50,812 nt of DNA from an uncultured Fidelibacterota bacterium (GCA_902525615.1 CABZHT010000001.1:1-50812), one strand, 5' to 3'; counted from the first letter of the stretch, positions 8,233 through 16,751 are shown. The notes: a model not told the origin generated them from the sequence alone. Program-made: numbers and translations.

Positions 8233-9942
8233 TTAACCAGCTCCGCCGCCGCCACCGCCACCGGCGCCACCACCGCCAGCTCCACCACCTCCACCGCCAT
8301 CTCCTGCAAAAGAAGCAGATATGGTTGTACCGGTTGAAGCAATATCACTTACCATGGAAGCTGCAGATGATAAGCTTGAAGTGTCTCCTCCATGACCCAT
8401 CCAAACAAAGCTATCTGTGTGCTCTGACTCAATATTTTTTATGATACTCTTAAGCTCTTCTGGTTGTGTACCTAGCGCAAGACAATATTGAAGCATTAAA
8501 TCAGGATCAAATTTTTTAATATCAATCTCACCTTCTTTTAATTTGCTCATAAATAAGCCCCATTGATCATATAATAATTGCCCTTCTTTGGTTAATCTAC
8601 TACCTGCAATAGTTATAATAAAAAATATAAATGGTGCTATAGATACAAAACCAAGGAAGGTTTGGAACCAAATTGCACAAAAAATAATTATATTTAAAAT
8701 CAAAAATTGTAGGATTGCTAATCGATATTTTTCATCTTGATAAGACATATCAACCCAACCTCTACCATAAACCTCTTCTTCTTTTAAAGATTTCCAATCT
8801 GATGAAAGCAAACTAAAATCACTAAAAACATCTCTAAATGAGGTTTCAGAACCAAATTTTTTCATTCTTTTTAATAACAATTTAGCAAAACTACTTTTTA
8901 CATTATCTGAATCAGTATTTTTAATTGTGATTTTAAGACGTTTTGATTTAAACCACTTACCTACTTCAACAACCTCAATTTTAAGCTTATTTAATGATGC
9001 TAGTTCAAAAAGTGTAGATAATACACCGCCACCAGTAGGTCCAAGCGTTAATTCACGATAAATAAGGCCGTTGACTATTACTGGATGATCATTTGAAGGG
9101 AATGATGTGAATTGCTGATTTTCATCAGTTTTTATTTTGAATTTTATAAGATTTCTTCTGGTATAACTAATAAATGTTACTAATGAAAATAATGCTAAAA
9201 GACCAATAAAATATTGAGCAAGGTCTTTATCTCTTTTTTTCTTTTCAATTGCAGCTAATGAAAAATTTTCATTATTCACTTTAACATTTACAAAATATGA
9301 TGATGGAAATATTGTTCTTAATTTCATTTCATTATTACTTGAAAAGTCTGAAGAGAAAAATGATAATGAATCATCTTCAATATTTAACTTATACTTCTTT
9401 GAATTAGAAGGATTTTCTATGTCGTAAATAATATCATTTTTTTGAATGTTTGATGAAAATTTTTGTGAAATAGATAAATTTCCTGGTCTTTTATCCCACC
9501 TATCAGATAAATAAATCCAGTAAAATTGACTGTCTTTATCACCAATTGTAAATGGATTTTCTAAAGTATACTTGATAGTAAATTTTTTGGTTTCATTGGA
9601 AGAATTGTGATAAAGATAAATTCTATAAGAATTCTTTCTTTCATCGATTAAAAATGTACCTTTTTGCTTTGTATCTTTATTTAAATATGCTACATCATTT
9701 TCAAAAACTTGAATATCATAGATTTCATCGTACCCTCTTTTTGGAATAACCTGATAAACAAAAGTAAAATCTCCTTTGAAACTAAATTCTCTGGTTTCAA
9801 TAAAATTAACCGTACCATCATTATTAATTATAGTTTGAATATCTGTAGATACAATTTTGTATGATTTATCTGCTGCATTAAGCAAAGTTGCATTAAATAG
9901 CACAATGAATAAAAATTTAATTGAATAAATAAACTTTCCCAT
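8233..9942 (-). CDS. DUF2207 membrane protein with Gly-rich C-terminal tail
   Basis: 569 residues: signal peptide, then an extracytoplasmic domain of about 200 residues typical of DUF2207 (IQTIINNDGTVNFIETREFSF, GYDEIYDIQV, WIYLSDRWD). A helix follows near residue 240 (YFIGLLALFSLVTFISY), then a cytoplasmic part, a helical hairpin near 410-445, and a tail of about 20 residues made almost only of Gly and Ala. Some DUF2207 proteins end in such Gly-rich tails. It stands alone between convergent or unrelated genes. A predicted promoter overlaps an operator right at the ATG, so the mRNA could be leaderless. Role unknown. Confidence 0.85.
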   Translation of the reverse strand: MGKFIYSIKFLFIVLFNATLLNAADKSYKIVSTDIQTIINNDGTVNFIETREFSFKGDFTFVYQVIPKRGYDEIYDIQVFENDVAYLNKDTKQKGTFLIDERKNSYRIYLYHNSSNETKKFTIKYTLENPFTIGDKDSQFYWIYLSDRWDKRPGNLSISQKFSSNIQKNDIIYDIENPSNSKKYKLNIEDDSLSFFSSDFSSNNEMKLRTIFPSSYFVNVKVNNENFSLAAIEKKKRDKDLAQYFIGLLALFSLVTFISYTRRNLIKFKIKTDENQQFTSFPSNDHPVIVNGLIYRELTLGPTGGGVLSTLFELASLNKLKIEVVEVGKWFKSKRLKITIKNTDSDNVKSSFAKLLLKRMKKFGSETSFRDVFSDFSLLSSDWKSLKEEEVYGRGWVDMSYQDEKYRLAILQFLILNIIIFCAIWFQTFLGFVSIAPFIFFIITIAGSRLTKEGQLLYDQWGLFMSKLKEGEIDIKKFDPDLMLQYCLALGTQPEELKSIIKNIESEHTDSFVWMGHGGDTSSLSSAASMVSDIASTGTTISASFAGDGGGGGGAGGGGAGGGGGGGAG

Positions 9943-9944
9943 GC

Positions 9945-9976
9945 TGTAAAGTACACTTTACATACTATAATGTCAA
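9945..9976 (-). promoter_or_regulatory. Promoter with inverted-repeat operator for the DUF2207 gene
   Basis: On the minus strand TTGACA (9971-9976), 17 bases, then TACTTT (9948-9953) forms a sigma-70-like promoter. A perfect 8-base inverted repeat TGTAAAGT-AC-ACTTTACA occupies 9945-9962 and covers the -10 region. The start codon follows about 5 bases after the -10, so the transcript would begin at or near the ATG. The same repeat, with one mismatch, covers the -35 of the XRE operon at 40.79 kb. Confidence 0.6.
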
Positions 9977-10015
9977 AACTAATTTTTTAAGAAAAAAGGA
10001 TAGTTTTTTATTAAA

Positions 10016-10798
10016 TTATAAAACTTTAAGAGCTTTATGCCATTTTTTTGCATACCAAAAAGTTCTTCCTTGAGAATCAGTCATTTTTTGAGTTTTACCA
10101 TAAAATTGCATCCATTTGTGAAATGCTTGATCTTGGTGAGATTTATTTTCATTCATCCAAGAATATAACTCTCCCCCGCCTAATCTATAAGTGTCATGAA
10201 TCTGTTCAATAACATGGTCTAAAAAAGGTTTATTTATGAGCTTCTTAAGAGGTTGGAATGGATTCTTATTCCATTTACCTAAAATCTCAGCTCTAAGATA
10301 ATTTCCCATTCCATTAAACCATTTCTGATTCATTATTGCGGTATGAGCTGGCTTCAAAAAATCTCGATGATGTAGATTGTCCATAATGTGTTCACGAAAA
10401 GCCTTTTCTTCATCAAACACATCCGGACCCCTGTTTGGATTCCAATCCTTTGATATACTTTTTCCAAACCTTCTAACATCACTCCAACAAAACCATGTGT
10501 TATCACTCATTCTAAAGCGAATATGACCATGTTTCCAATGCTTATTTTTATATCCTCTTTTTTTAAAATTTTTAAAACATCCTGTCATCCCTAGTGAAAT
10601 CACTACTGGTTGTTTGTCAAAAAATAACTTTAACTCTTTACCTCTACTTTGAGCGCTTATTTTTTTACCTTTAAGATCAATTTCTTCAATGAGTTTTAAC
10701 TTATTTGTTTTAAGGAATAATACTTCTTCGATTAAACGATTTTTGTTCGTTTCTGTTACAAATTCAGCTGTCAGCTTAACTTCGGATATTTCAGGCAT
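10016..10798 (-). CDS. Fpg/Nei-family DNA glycosylase, zinc-finger-less
   Basis: A base-excision repair enzyme. It begins MPEISEV, giving the catalytic Pro2 and Glu3; the RGKELKLFF block carries the conserved wing lysine, and GMGNYLRAEILGK is the H2TH region. About 260 residues, typical length. The C-terminal zinc finger has lost all cysteines: residues 232-256 read FYGKTQKMTDSQGRTFWY..., keeping the beta hairpin and Arg245 (a 'zincless finger' as in NEIL1 and plant Fpg). The substrate (8-oxoG or oxidised pyrimidines) cannot be decided. The ATG overlaps the phosphatase stop as TAATG, so translation is coupled. Confidence 0.9.
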   Translation of the reverse strand: MPEISEVKLTAEFVTETNKNRLIEEVLFLKTNKLKLIEEIDLKGKKISAQSRGKELKLFFDKQPVVISLGMTGCFKNFKKRGYKNKHWKHGHIRFRMSDNTWFCWSDVRRFGKSISKDWNPNRGPDVFDEEKAFREHIMDNLHHRDFLKPAHTAIMNQKWFNGMGNYLRAEILGKWNKNPFQPLKKLINKPFLDHVIEQIHDTYRLGGGELYSWMNENKSHQDQAFHKWMQFYGKTQKMTDSQGRTFWYAKKWHKALKVL

Positions 10799-11814
10799 TA
10801 TAGACTAAGAGACTGTACTACTTTTCCTTGATTATCTTTTAAGTTAACTATGATTTTATTAGTCAGTTTATTTAAAAGAATTTCACCATAATTTTCATCT
10901 ACAAATGTTGGTCCAATTCTTAAAGGACCTGCTTCTTCCTCATTAGTAAAAGATAAATTCAAACTTGATGAGGTCATTTCCACAATATTTTTTCCTGAGT
11001 CAGATGATAATTGATATAATCCTGCTCTATGTCTATCCCCAGAAATAAATAAAACGGTATCAGAAGATGATTGATCAATTAAATCAATAAGTCTTTGACG
11101 TTCATGAGGTAATGTCTTCCAAGCCTCCCAACCATGCCCCATGGCTAAAAATTGAATAGATGACACAATAATTCGATGGTCTACTTCTGTAGCCATCTTT
11201 TGCTCTAACCAATTCCACTGTACATCACCGAGCATACTCGTTGATGTATCAGTTTGTGGAAGATAGCGTTCTTTTCCTGGGGCTCCCCTTTCATCAGTTG
11301 GAAGCAACCCATCTCTAAAAAATCTTGTATCTAAAAATAGCATTTGAACAGTAACTCCATCTATATTTTCAATCCATTCAAAATATAAACCAGGTCTTGT
11401 TCTTCTTATATCATCTTCTGGTATGTTCCAAAAATCTAAAAATAACTGTTCAGCATCTTCTTTAAATGCATATTCTTTTCCAGCATCATTTAAACCGTAG
11501 TCATGATCATCCCAAATAGCTTCAAATGGAAAATTAAAATTGAAACTATCAAAATTTTGACGCTGTTTGTCATATGCTTCTCGTAATTCAAGCAAATCTT
11601 CACGCTCAGAGTCTCCATAGACATTATCACCTAGCATGAGAAACAAATCATAGTTTTCTGCTTTAATGGTATTGAAAATTGGCATGGAACGCTCTTGAGT
11701 TAAGCACGAACCAAAACCAATACTATACACATTGGGATCTTTAATAGTTTCAATTGGTTGGTTTTCTTCGCATGAAATGAGTAGAAAAAGCGCTATAAAA
11801 ATTATTTGTTTCAT
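10798..11814 (-). CDS. PhoD-like alkaline phosphatase family lipoprotein
   Basis: 338 residues. A lipoprotein signal ends LLISC (Cys16 lipidated), placing it in the envelope. Metallophosphatase motifs are present: GFGSCLTQ, LMLGDNVYGD, AIWDDHDYG and FISGDRHRAG. This matches the short PhoD-like branch (PF09423), phosphodiesterases/monoesterases using Ca/Fe or other metals. The ATG at 11814 has AAAGGA 7 bases upstream. First gene of a two-gene unit with the glycosylase, and divergent from the purple-acid-type phosphatase across an 80-base gap. Phosphorus scavenging is the likely role. Confidence 0.88.
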   Translation of the reverse strand: MKQIIFIALFLLISCEENQPIETIKDPNVYSIGFGSCLTQERSMPIFNTIKAENYDLFLMLGDNVYGDSEREDLLELREAYDKQRQNFDSFNFNFPFEAIWDDHDYGLNDAGKEYAFKEDAEQLFLDFWNIPEDDIRRTRPGLYFEWIENIDGVTVQMLFLDTRFFRDGLLPTDERGAPGKERYLPQTDTSTSMLGDVQWNWLEQKMATEVDHRIIVSSIQFLAMGHGWEAWKTLPHERQRLIDLIDQSSSDTVLFISGDRHRAGLYQLSSDSGKNIVEMTSSSLNLSFTNEEEAGPLRIGPTFVDENYGEILLNKLTNKIIVNLKDNQGKVVQSLSL

Positions 11815-11894
11815 TTTGATATCCTTTGATTTGAAAAAAAATTAAATCTTATTTTTTAATTACGCAATGAAGGAAATATTTGTTATTATCAATC

Positions 11895-13241
11895 ATGTTC
11901 AAAAAACTATTTATTGTTGCTATAATTTTGATCAATGGGCTTTTTTCCCAATCGTTGCCTAAAAAATCAGAGTTTGATAGTAGCTGGAGCAATCCTAGTA
12001 AACGTCCTGACCACATTCTTATAAATTTTTCAGATGATCCAGCAACTACTGTTAGTGTAACTTGGAGAACTAGTAGAGAAATTAATAAAGGTTTTGGAGA
12101 GATAGCTGTTGCCAAGGCAGATCCAAAATTTGTACTCAAATCAGATAGGTTTATTGCTAAAACTTCAAATCTAAGATATTCAAATGTTGTAAATCATTAT
12201 AAGAATTCAAAAAAATCTTTTAACACTTTAAATCATAACTATCATTCAGTTACTTTTACCGGCTTAGAACCCAATACAACCTATGCATATCGTGTTGGCG
12301 ATGGTAAACATTGGAGTGAGTGGATTCACTTTACCACTGCTCATAGAACTAATGAGCCTTTTTCATTTTTATATGTAGGTGACGCTCAAAACTATATTTA
12401 TGATTTATGGTCCAGACTTATAAGAGAAAGCTATAAAAAAGCACCCAATGCAAGTTTTATCATTCATGCTGGCGATTTAATTGATGATGCGCACAATGAA
12501 GAAGAATGGCATGAGTGGTTTGCTGCTGGTGGATGGATTCATCGATCGCTTCCCTCTTTAGCTGTTCCTGGAAATCATGAATATAGACCTTTGTACCAAA
12601 AGGATATAACATCAAGAAAAAGAACATTATCAATTCAGTGGCAACATCAATTTACCCTACCTAATAATGGGTTAGATGGACTTCTTGAAACGCATTATTT
12701 TTTGGATTATCAAGGGGTGCGCTTCATTGGATTAAACAGCAATGTAAAGGTTAAAGAACAAACAGAATGGTTAGAAACAGTTTTGAAAAATAATCCTCAT
12801 AAATGGGTCGTAGTCTTCTTACATCATCCCATTTACTCTGCTTCAACGGAAAGAGATAATCCTGAAAGAAGAAATTTATTAAAACCTTTATTTGATAAAT
12901 ACGGTGTTGATATAGTTCTTCAAGGACATGATCATTCTTACGCAAGGGGATCAGCCTCACTTTATGAACAAAATATATTAAGTGGCACTAATGTGCAAGA
13001 CGCAACAGGTACGGTTTATGTGGTATCAGTAAGTGGATCAAAACAATATGAGGCAAAACCAAACTGGGATCAGTATGATGCTGTAAGAGATAAAGCTGGA
13101 GAAGATAAACAGTTATTTCAGGTTATTTCTGTAGATGGGAATACTCTTTCGTATAAATCCTATACTGCTATTGGAGATTTATTTGATTCGTTCGATTTAA
13201 TTAAGAATGAAAATGGAATAAATAGCCTTAGAAATAATTAA
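11895..13241 (+). CDS. Exported purple-acid-phosphatase-like metallophosphoesterase
   Basis: About 448 residues. The signal peptide begins MFKKLFIVAIILINGLFSQS. An N-terminal fibronectin-III-like purple-acid domain (PDHILINFSDDPATTVSVTW, TFTGLEPNTTYAYRVGDG) precedes the calcineurin-like core: YVGDAQ, HAGDLIDDA, VPGNHEY, VVFLHHP and LQGHDHSYARG give all metal ligands. Probably hydrolyses phosphoesters outside the inner membrane. Start choice: the ATG at 11895 sits right before the signal peptide; a TTG at 11880 has AAGGA 5 bases upstream and would add five residues. Divergent from the PhoD-like gene, convergent with merC. Confidence 0.88.
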   Translation: MFKKLFIVAIILINGLFSQSLPKKSEFDSSWSNPSKRPDHILINFSDDPATTVSVTWRTSREINKGFGEIAVAKADPKFVLKSDRFIAKTSNLRYSNVVNHYKNSKKSFNTLNHNYHSVTFTGLEPNTTYAYRVGDGKHWSEWIHFTTAHRTNEPFSFLYVGDAQNYIYDLWSRLIRESYKKAPNASFIIHAGDLIDDAHNEEEWHEWFAAGGWIHRSLPSLAVPGNHEYRPLYQKDITSRKRTLSIQWQHQFTLPNNGLDGLLETHYFLDYQGVRFIGLNSNVKVKEQTEWLETVLKNNPHKWVVVFLHHPIYSASTERDNPERRNLLKPLFDKYGVDIVLQGHDHSYARGSASLYEQNILSGTNVQDATGTVYVVSVSGSKQYEAKPNWDQYDAVRDKAGEDKQLFQVISVDGNTLSYKSYTAIGDLFDSFDLIKNENGINSLRNN

Positions 13242-13627
13242 TGGCAACATTCAGCACATAATTTTTGATTTTTAAAATGTCCAAAAGAAACAATACTTGC
13301 ACCTAAAAGTGTAAGAATAGTCTCTCCATTTTCACCAAAATAATCATGTCCAAAAAAGGCTGCAATTAAAAGGGTAGCTATTCCAAAGATTCCATATAAA
13401 TAAACATTGTATTTACCATGCATCTTACATCCAAGTGATAATGCTATAATACTTGTGGGGATAACAAAGTAAAGCAATGTTTTATGAAAATCTTCTGATC
13501 CTAAAAATGTAGCGGATATTGCTGGTAAAAAAATGACAGCAATAGGTAATAAAAGACAATGCAATGCACATACAACTGAAATACTAATTGCAATGTTATC
13601 TAAATTAATATTTAAAGCGTTTTTCAC
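13238..13627 (-). CDS. MerC-domain membrane protein
   Basis: 129 residues with four hydrophobic helices. The first carries VVCALHCLLLP, the Cys-Ala-Leu-His-Cys signature of MerC-type mercury transporters; a Cys/His-rich end (LCAECCH) may also bind metal. Found widely in bacteria without mer operons, so mercury is not certain. The start codon appears to be GTG at 13627. The last four bases overlap the stop of the convergent phosphatase gene. Confidence 0.82.
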   Translation of the reverse strand: MKNALNINLDNIAISISVVCALHCLLLPIAVIFLPAISATFLGSEDFHKTLLYFVIPTSIIALSLGCKMHGKYNVYLYGIFGIATLLIAAFFGHDYFGENGETILTLLGASIVSFGHFKNQKLCAECCH

Positions 13628-13666
13628 GTGAATATAATATCTAATTCTTAAGATTTTGTAAAGCGT

Positions 13667-14554
13667 TTATTTAAAAATTTCTTTGATAGCTTGAATAACT
13701 TCTGTTGGGGTCTCCTCTTGAACAAAATGTCCTGCTTGAGTTTTTACCACCTTTGCCTGAGGTAGTAATCTAGAAGTTCGTCTTCTTAGCTTCCACATTA
13801 CAGGATCATTCATACCCCAAACAATTTGTGCAGGACCATTATATGAACCAAGATATGTCTCAATTTCTTGCTCAAGTGGTACGCTTGGATGATGCATACT
13901 GTTTGGAACCATTCTAGCTAATGCTAATGGACCACAATTGTCTTTAAACTTTTTTAAAGGATATTTATATACTTTCATTGTTTGTGAATCAAATGATCCA
14001 GGTACACTTGCAAAACGATTTAAGAATGATAGCGGAAAATTTAACCCTCTAAACAAAAAACTACTAATAAGCGGTACGTGTGAAAGACTGTGGAACCAAG
14101 TAGGCTTAAACCCGTCTTTTGGAGCAGTTATTGCTGTATTCATCACCACCAAGCCATCAATTTTTTTTCCTGCTTTCATTGCGCCTGCAATTCCAATCAT
14201 TCCTCCCCAATCATGAACAACAAGACCAATTTTTTCCTCTTTAATGGTTGAAAAGAATTCTGCCATCCATTTACTATGAGCTTCTAGGGAATGTTCATGT
14301 AGTTTTATTTTTTCGGAGAATCCAAAACCAATTAAATCAGGAATAATATATTTATGATTGTCATCGAGTCCATCTAATACTTTTTTGTATAAATATCCCC
14401 ACATAGGATTTCCATGCACCATCACAATAGGCTTTCCTACGCCTTTTTCCATAATATGCATTTGTTTGCCAACATTTATCCATGAATGATTGTACGGAAG
14501 TTTTTTAAGAAGCCAATTTGGGATTTTAGTTATTTTTTGCATTTTAACATGCAT
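13667..14554 (-). CDS. Alpha/beta hydrolase, haloalkane-dehalogenase-like
   Basis: 295 residues, cytosolic. HGNPMWGYLYK (residues 47-57), the nucleophile elbow VVHDWGGM with Asp115, the acid-loop WGMNDPVM and a C-terminal AGHFVQEE give an Asp/Asp/His triad as in haloalkane dehalogenases, rather than the usual Ser. The halide-stabilising Trp of HDWGG is present. Dehalogenase or related hydrolytic activity is plausible, but the substrate is unknown. The ATG at 14554 has TGGAAG just upstream and lies inside the end of the 53-residue membrane ORF, so the two may be coupled. Confidence 0.82.
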   Translation of the reverse strand: MHVKMQKITKIPNWLLKKLPYNHSWINVGKQMHIMEKGVGKPIVMVHGNPMWGYLYKKVLDGLDDNHKYIIPDLIGFGFSEKIKLHEHSLEAHSKWMAEFFSTIKEEKIGLVVHDWGGMIGIAGAMKAGKKIDGLVVMNTAITAPKDGFKPTWFHSLSHVPLISSFLFRGLNFPLSFLNRFASVPGSFDSQTMKVYKYPLKKFKDNCGPLALARMVPNSMHHPSVPLEQEIETYLGSYNGPAQIVWGMNDPVMWKLRRRTSRLLPQAKVVKTQAGHFVQEETPTEVIQAIKEIFK

Positions 14555-14691
14555 GCTCTTCCAAAAAACATTGATGCAATTAAAATAATAAATGCAAATG
14601 CAGGGAAATATTTTATTTCAAAATTTTCGTTAATAATGACTAACGCAATACAAGTAAAAACTATGGCAAGAAATGGTATAAATTTTTTCAT
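14530..14691 (-). CDS. Small membrane protein, function unknown (53 aa)
   Basis: Two hydrophobic helices (MKKFIPFLAIVFTCIALVII and FPAFAFIILIASMFFG) joined by NENFEIKY, ending GRACMLKCKK. It begins 13 bases after the dispersed repeat at 14.70 kb and overlaps the start of the dehalogenase-like gene by 25 bases in another frame. No Shine-Dalgarno; a TATATTTTC stretch upstream could be a -10. Not recognised. Confidence 0.5.
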   Translation of the reverse strand: MKKFIPFLAIVFTCIALVIINENFEIKYFPAFAFIILIASMFFGRACMLKCKK

Positions 14692-14703
14692 ACGAAAATA
14701 TAC

Positions 14704-14797
14704 AAAAAATTTTTTGAGAATGTGTGTGTGAAATATACTAGTACCCTACCCCGCCTTATTTTTGATTTAGGTTGAGAAATTTGGTTGAAAATTTGAG
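14704..14797. repeat. Dispersed repeat, copy 1 (~95 bp)
   Basis: Shares a long, imperfect match in the same orientation with 16797-16893: ACAAAAAATT, AGAATGTGTGTGT, CCCTACCCCGC, then TTTTTGATTTAGGTTGAGAA and TTTGGTTGA. The two copies flank the HupE-like gene and two exported-protein genes. Here it lies between the HupE-like stop and the 53-residue ORF start, so it may also act as an untranslated leader. Confidence 0.75.
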
Positions 14798-14816
14798 ATT
14801 GAAAATAAGAGTAAGG

Positions 14817-15641
14817 CTAATGGGTGTGATAATTTTCACCATCATGACTATGACCAGTAGGTTCTGGGCTTGAGCCATCTCGATCATCTGAATTATGATT
14901 TTGATGTACTGCACCATCATCGTGAATATGAGTATCTTGTGACTCCATAGATTCAGTATGAATTTCCTGATGCTCATCTACATGATTTTTATCTTCGATA
15001 TATCCTGTAATTTGAAAGATAAATAATCCTATCCCACATAAGACTAAGCCAAGATTAGTTACTTTAGAAAATAAATTATTTTTTGACTTTTGAATGATTC
15101 GTATAAAAGGAAATGCAATGAGCAAGGCTAATACTTGTCCAAGTTCAACACCCACATTAAAGGAGATAATTGAGGCTAACAAGCTTTCATCTTTTAGCGG
15201 TAGTTGCTGCAAGCGAGTTGAAAGGCCAAACCCATGAATTAATCCAAAAAATAATACCATCATAATAAGGTTTGGAGCATTTCTATTAAAGACTTGCTTA
15301 AATCCATCTAAGTTTTCAAACCCTTTATAAATGACACTTAATGCAATGACTGCATCGATTAAATAATAATTAGCTGTCACCTTATAAAATGTTGCAAATA
15401 TTAAGGTGATACTGTGCCCAATAGTAAATGCAGTTACAAATTTGACAATATCAGATAGTTTTGTTAAAAAAAAGATTACCCCAATTAAAAACAAAATATG
15501 GTCATATCCAGTGACCATGTGCTTCGCACCTAAATACATATAATCTAATAAACCACCATCGACCATTTCAGCTTGGTCGGCTTTGGTTAACTCATGAGCA
15601 AAAATATTTGAAATAAATAAGAATGGAGTAATTTTTTTCAT
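14817..15641 (-). CDS. HupE/UreJ-like membrane protein with His-rich tail
   Basis: 274 residues. A short signal-like N-terminus (ending FAHE) is followed by six or so hydrophobic helices with HMVTGYDHILFLIG, TIGHSITL and GLIHGFGLS, the His/Asp signatures of the HupE/UreJ_2 family often linked to nickel/cobalt uptake. The last ~60 residues are hydrophilic with about twelve His plus many Asp/Glu (HIHDDGAVHQNH, GHSHDGENYHTH), a probable metal-gathering tail. The transported metal is unknown; MerC is 1.2 kb downstream on the same strand. A start without Shine-Dalgarno. Confidence 0.82.
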   Translation of the reverse strand: MKKITPFLFISNIFAHELTKADQAEMVDGGLLDYMYLGAKHMVTGYDHILFLIGVIFFLTKLSDIVKFVTAFTIGHSITLIFATFYKVTANYYLIDAVIALSVIYKGFENLDGFKQVFNRNAPNLIMMVLFFGLIHGFGLSTRLQQLPLKDESLLASIISFNVGVELGQVLALLIAFPFIRIIQKSKNNLFSKVTNLGLVLCGIGLFIFQITGYIEDKNHVDEHQEIHTESMESQDTHIHDDGAVHQNHNSDDRDGSSPEPTGHSHDGENYHTH

Positions 15642-15659
15642 ATATAAATATATAAAGAA

Positions 15660-16169
15660 TTATTTCAAAATCTTAAGCATTGCTAAAACGCTCTTCGTTT
15701 GCGATACTTTTTTTTCACTATAATAGTCTTTTCCATAGATTCTGGAAGTAAACTTTTTTTGACTTAAAAGATCTATAGCTTCTTCTTTGGTGATAGGGAT
15801 TAAAATACGCTCTTCAATTTCACCGCCATATTTCGTTTCCCTGCTTGCATCATAATAGCTCCAAGAAAAATCTTTAGACCAACCAGAGTCTAAATTTTTA
15901 AAACTTGCACTTTCTATAAAAAGCCAATCATCGCTTTCATACTTGATTTGAAGATATAAGGATTCTTTTTCTGGTTCATCTTTATAGGTAAACCTAAAGA
16001 TTTGGTAGTAATGCCATGTCCCGCTAATATCAAAAGGAGTTTTAAATGTTGCAATTTCCTTTCGAGTACCTTCAAATTTATCTTCTTCTACTTTAAGTTT
16101 TTTATAGTAAGTAACATCTTGGGCAAATATTGTACCAACAAATAATAGAAATAGTCCTAATTTTTTCAT
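15660..16169 (-). CDS. Exported protein of unknown function (169 aa)
   Basis: Signal peptide MKKLGLFLLFVGTIFA, cleaved before QDV. The mature part is rich in aromatic and charged residues (WHYYQIFRFTYKDEPEKE, LYLQIKYESDDWLFIESASF) with a beta-sheet look, and has no cysteine. No family recognised. It lies 3 bases after the next exported-protein gene on the same strand and 18 bases before the HupE-like gene; the three probably form one transcript. Confidence 0.7.
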   Translation of the reverse strand: MKKLGLFLLFVGTIFAQDVTYYKKLKVEEDKFEGTRKEIATFKTPFDISGTWHYYQIFRFTYKDEPEKESLYLQIKYESDDWLFIESASFKNLDSGWSKDFSWSYYDASRETKYGGEIEERILIPITKEEAIDLLSQKKFTSRIYGKDYYSEKKVSQTKSVLAMLKILK

Positions 16170-16172
16170 TTT

Positions 16173-16751
16173 CTAAAAGTCGTCAAGTGAAGATTCTTCT
16201 TTAGCACTATTAGCAATTTCTTGTAACTTTTTATCGTAGTACATGATAACATGAGAAATTGAATAATTAGAACCAGTTACTCCATGTCTAATCTCCATAT
16301 CATTTCCATTTTTAGCTTTGGAACTATATGAAGTTGTAATCTGCAAATGACCTACAGCTAAAGCCATTCCCCAGTCTTCATAATCATCTTGATATAAATC
16401 ATTTTTCCACCAATACTCTTTTCCAAATGGAAAGGTTTCTTCTCCATATTTTTTTTTCAATAATTTTTTAATACTGTTATAATCATCTATGAATCCATTT
16501 CTATTAGTGTGCTCCTTTTTAAACATATAAGATGAAAGATAAAATGAATCGTTATGAAAGTTGTATACCAAATAAGTATCAATTCCTCCTACATTTCCCT
16601 CATACATTAAGGTATTTTCTCGTTCCAAAACAAGTTTCATTGTTTCTTTATCTTTTACAGATTCATAACTATCACCAAAATCAACCTTTCTAAAATCAGA
16701 ATTTTGGGCAAATACGGTTGTTACAAACAATACTATAAATAATTTTCTCAT
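16173..16751 (-). CDS. Exported protein of unknown function (192 aa)
   Basis: Signal peptide MRKLFIVLFVTTVFAQ. The start at 16751 is set by GAGGA 8 bases upstream; the longer frame begins at a TTG without support. The mature protein begins SDFRKVDFGDSYESVKDKE, reminiscent of small exported proteins of unknown fold with a repeated 'FGxSxxxVK' entrance. Not recognised beyond that. First gene after the repeat at 16.8 kb. Confidence 0.7.
   Translation of the reverse strand: MRKLFIVLFVTTVFAQNSDFRKVDFGDSYESVKDKETMKLVLERENTLMYEGNVGGIDTYLVYNFHNDSFYLSSYMFKKEHTNRNGFIDDYNSIKKLLKKKYGEETFPFGKEYWWKNDLYQDDYEDWGMALAVGHLQITTSYSSKAKNGNDMEIRHGVTGSNYSISHVIMYYDKKLQEIANSAKEESSLDDF

Noticed and set aside
11849-12139. 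96-codon minus-strand frame in the divergent phosphatase gap
   Set aside because: Mostly antisense to the start of the purple-acid-type phosphatase gene, without motif or start signal.
14720-14732. TG microsatellite
   Set aside because: Only five to six TG units, and also present in repeat copy 2; explained by the dispersed repeat.
14756-14977. 73-codon minus-strand frame rich in Ile/Met
   Set aside because: A frame shadow of the His-rich tail of the HupE-like gene; the composition comes from His/Asp codons read out of frame.
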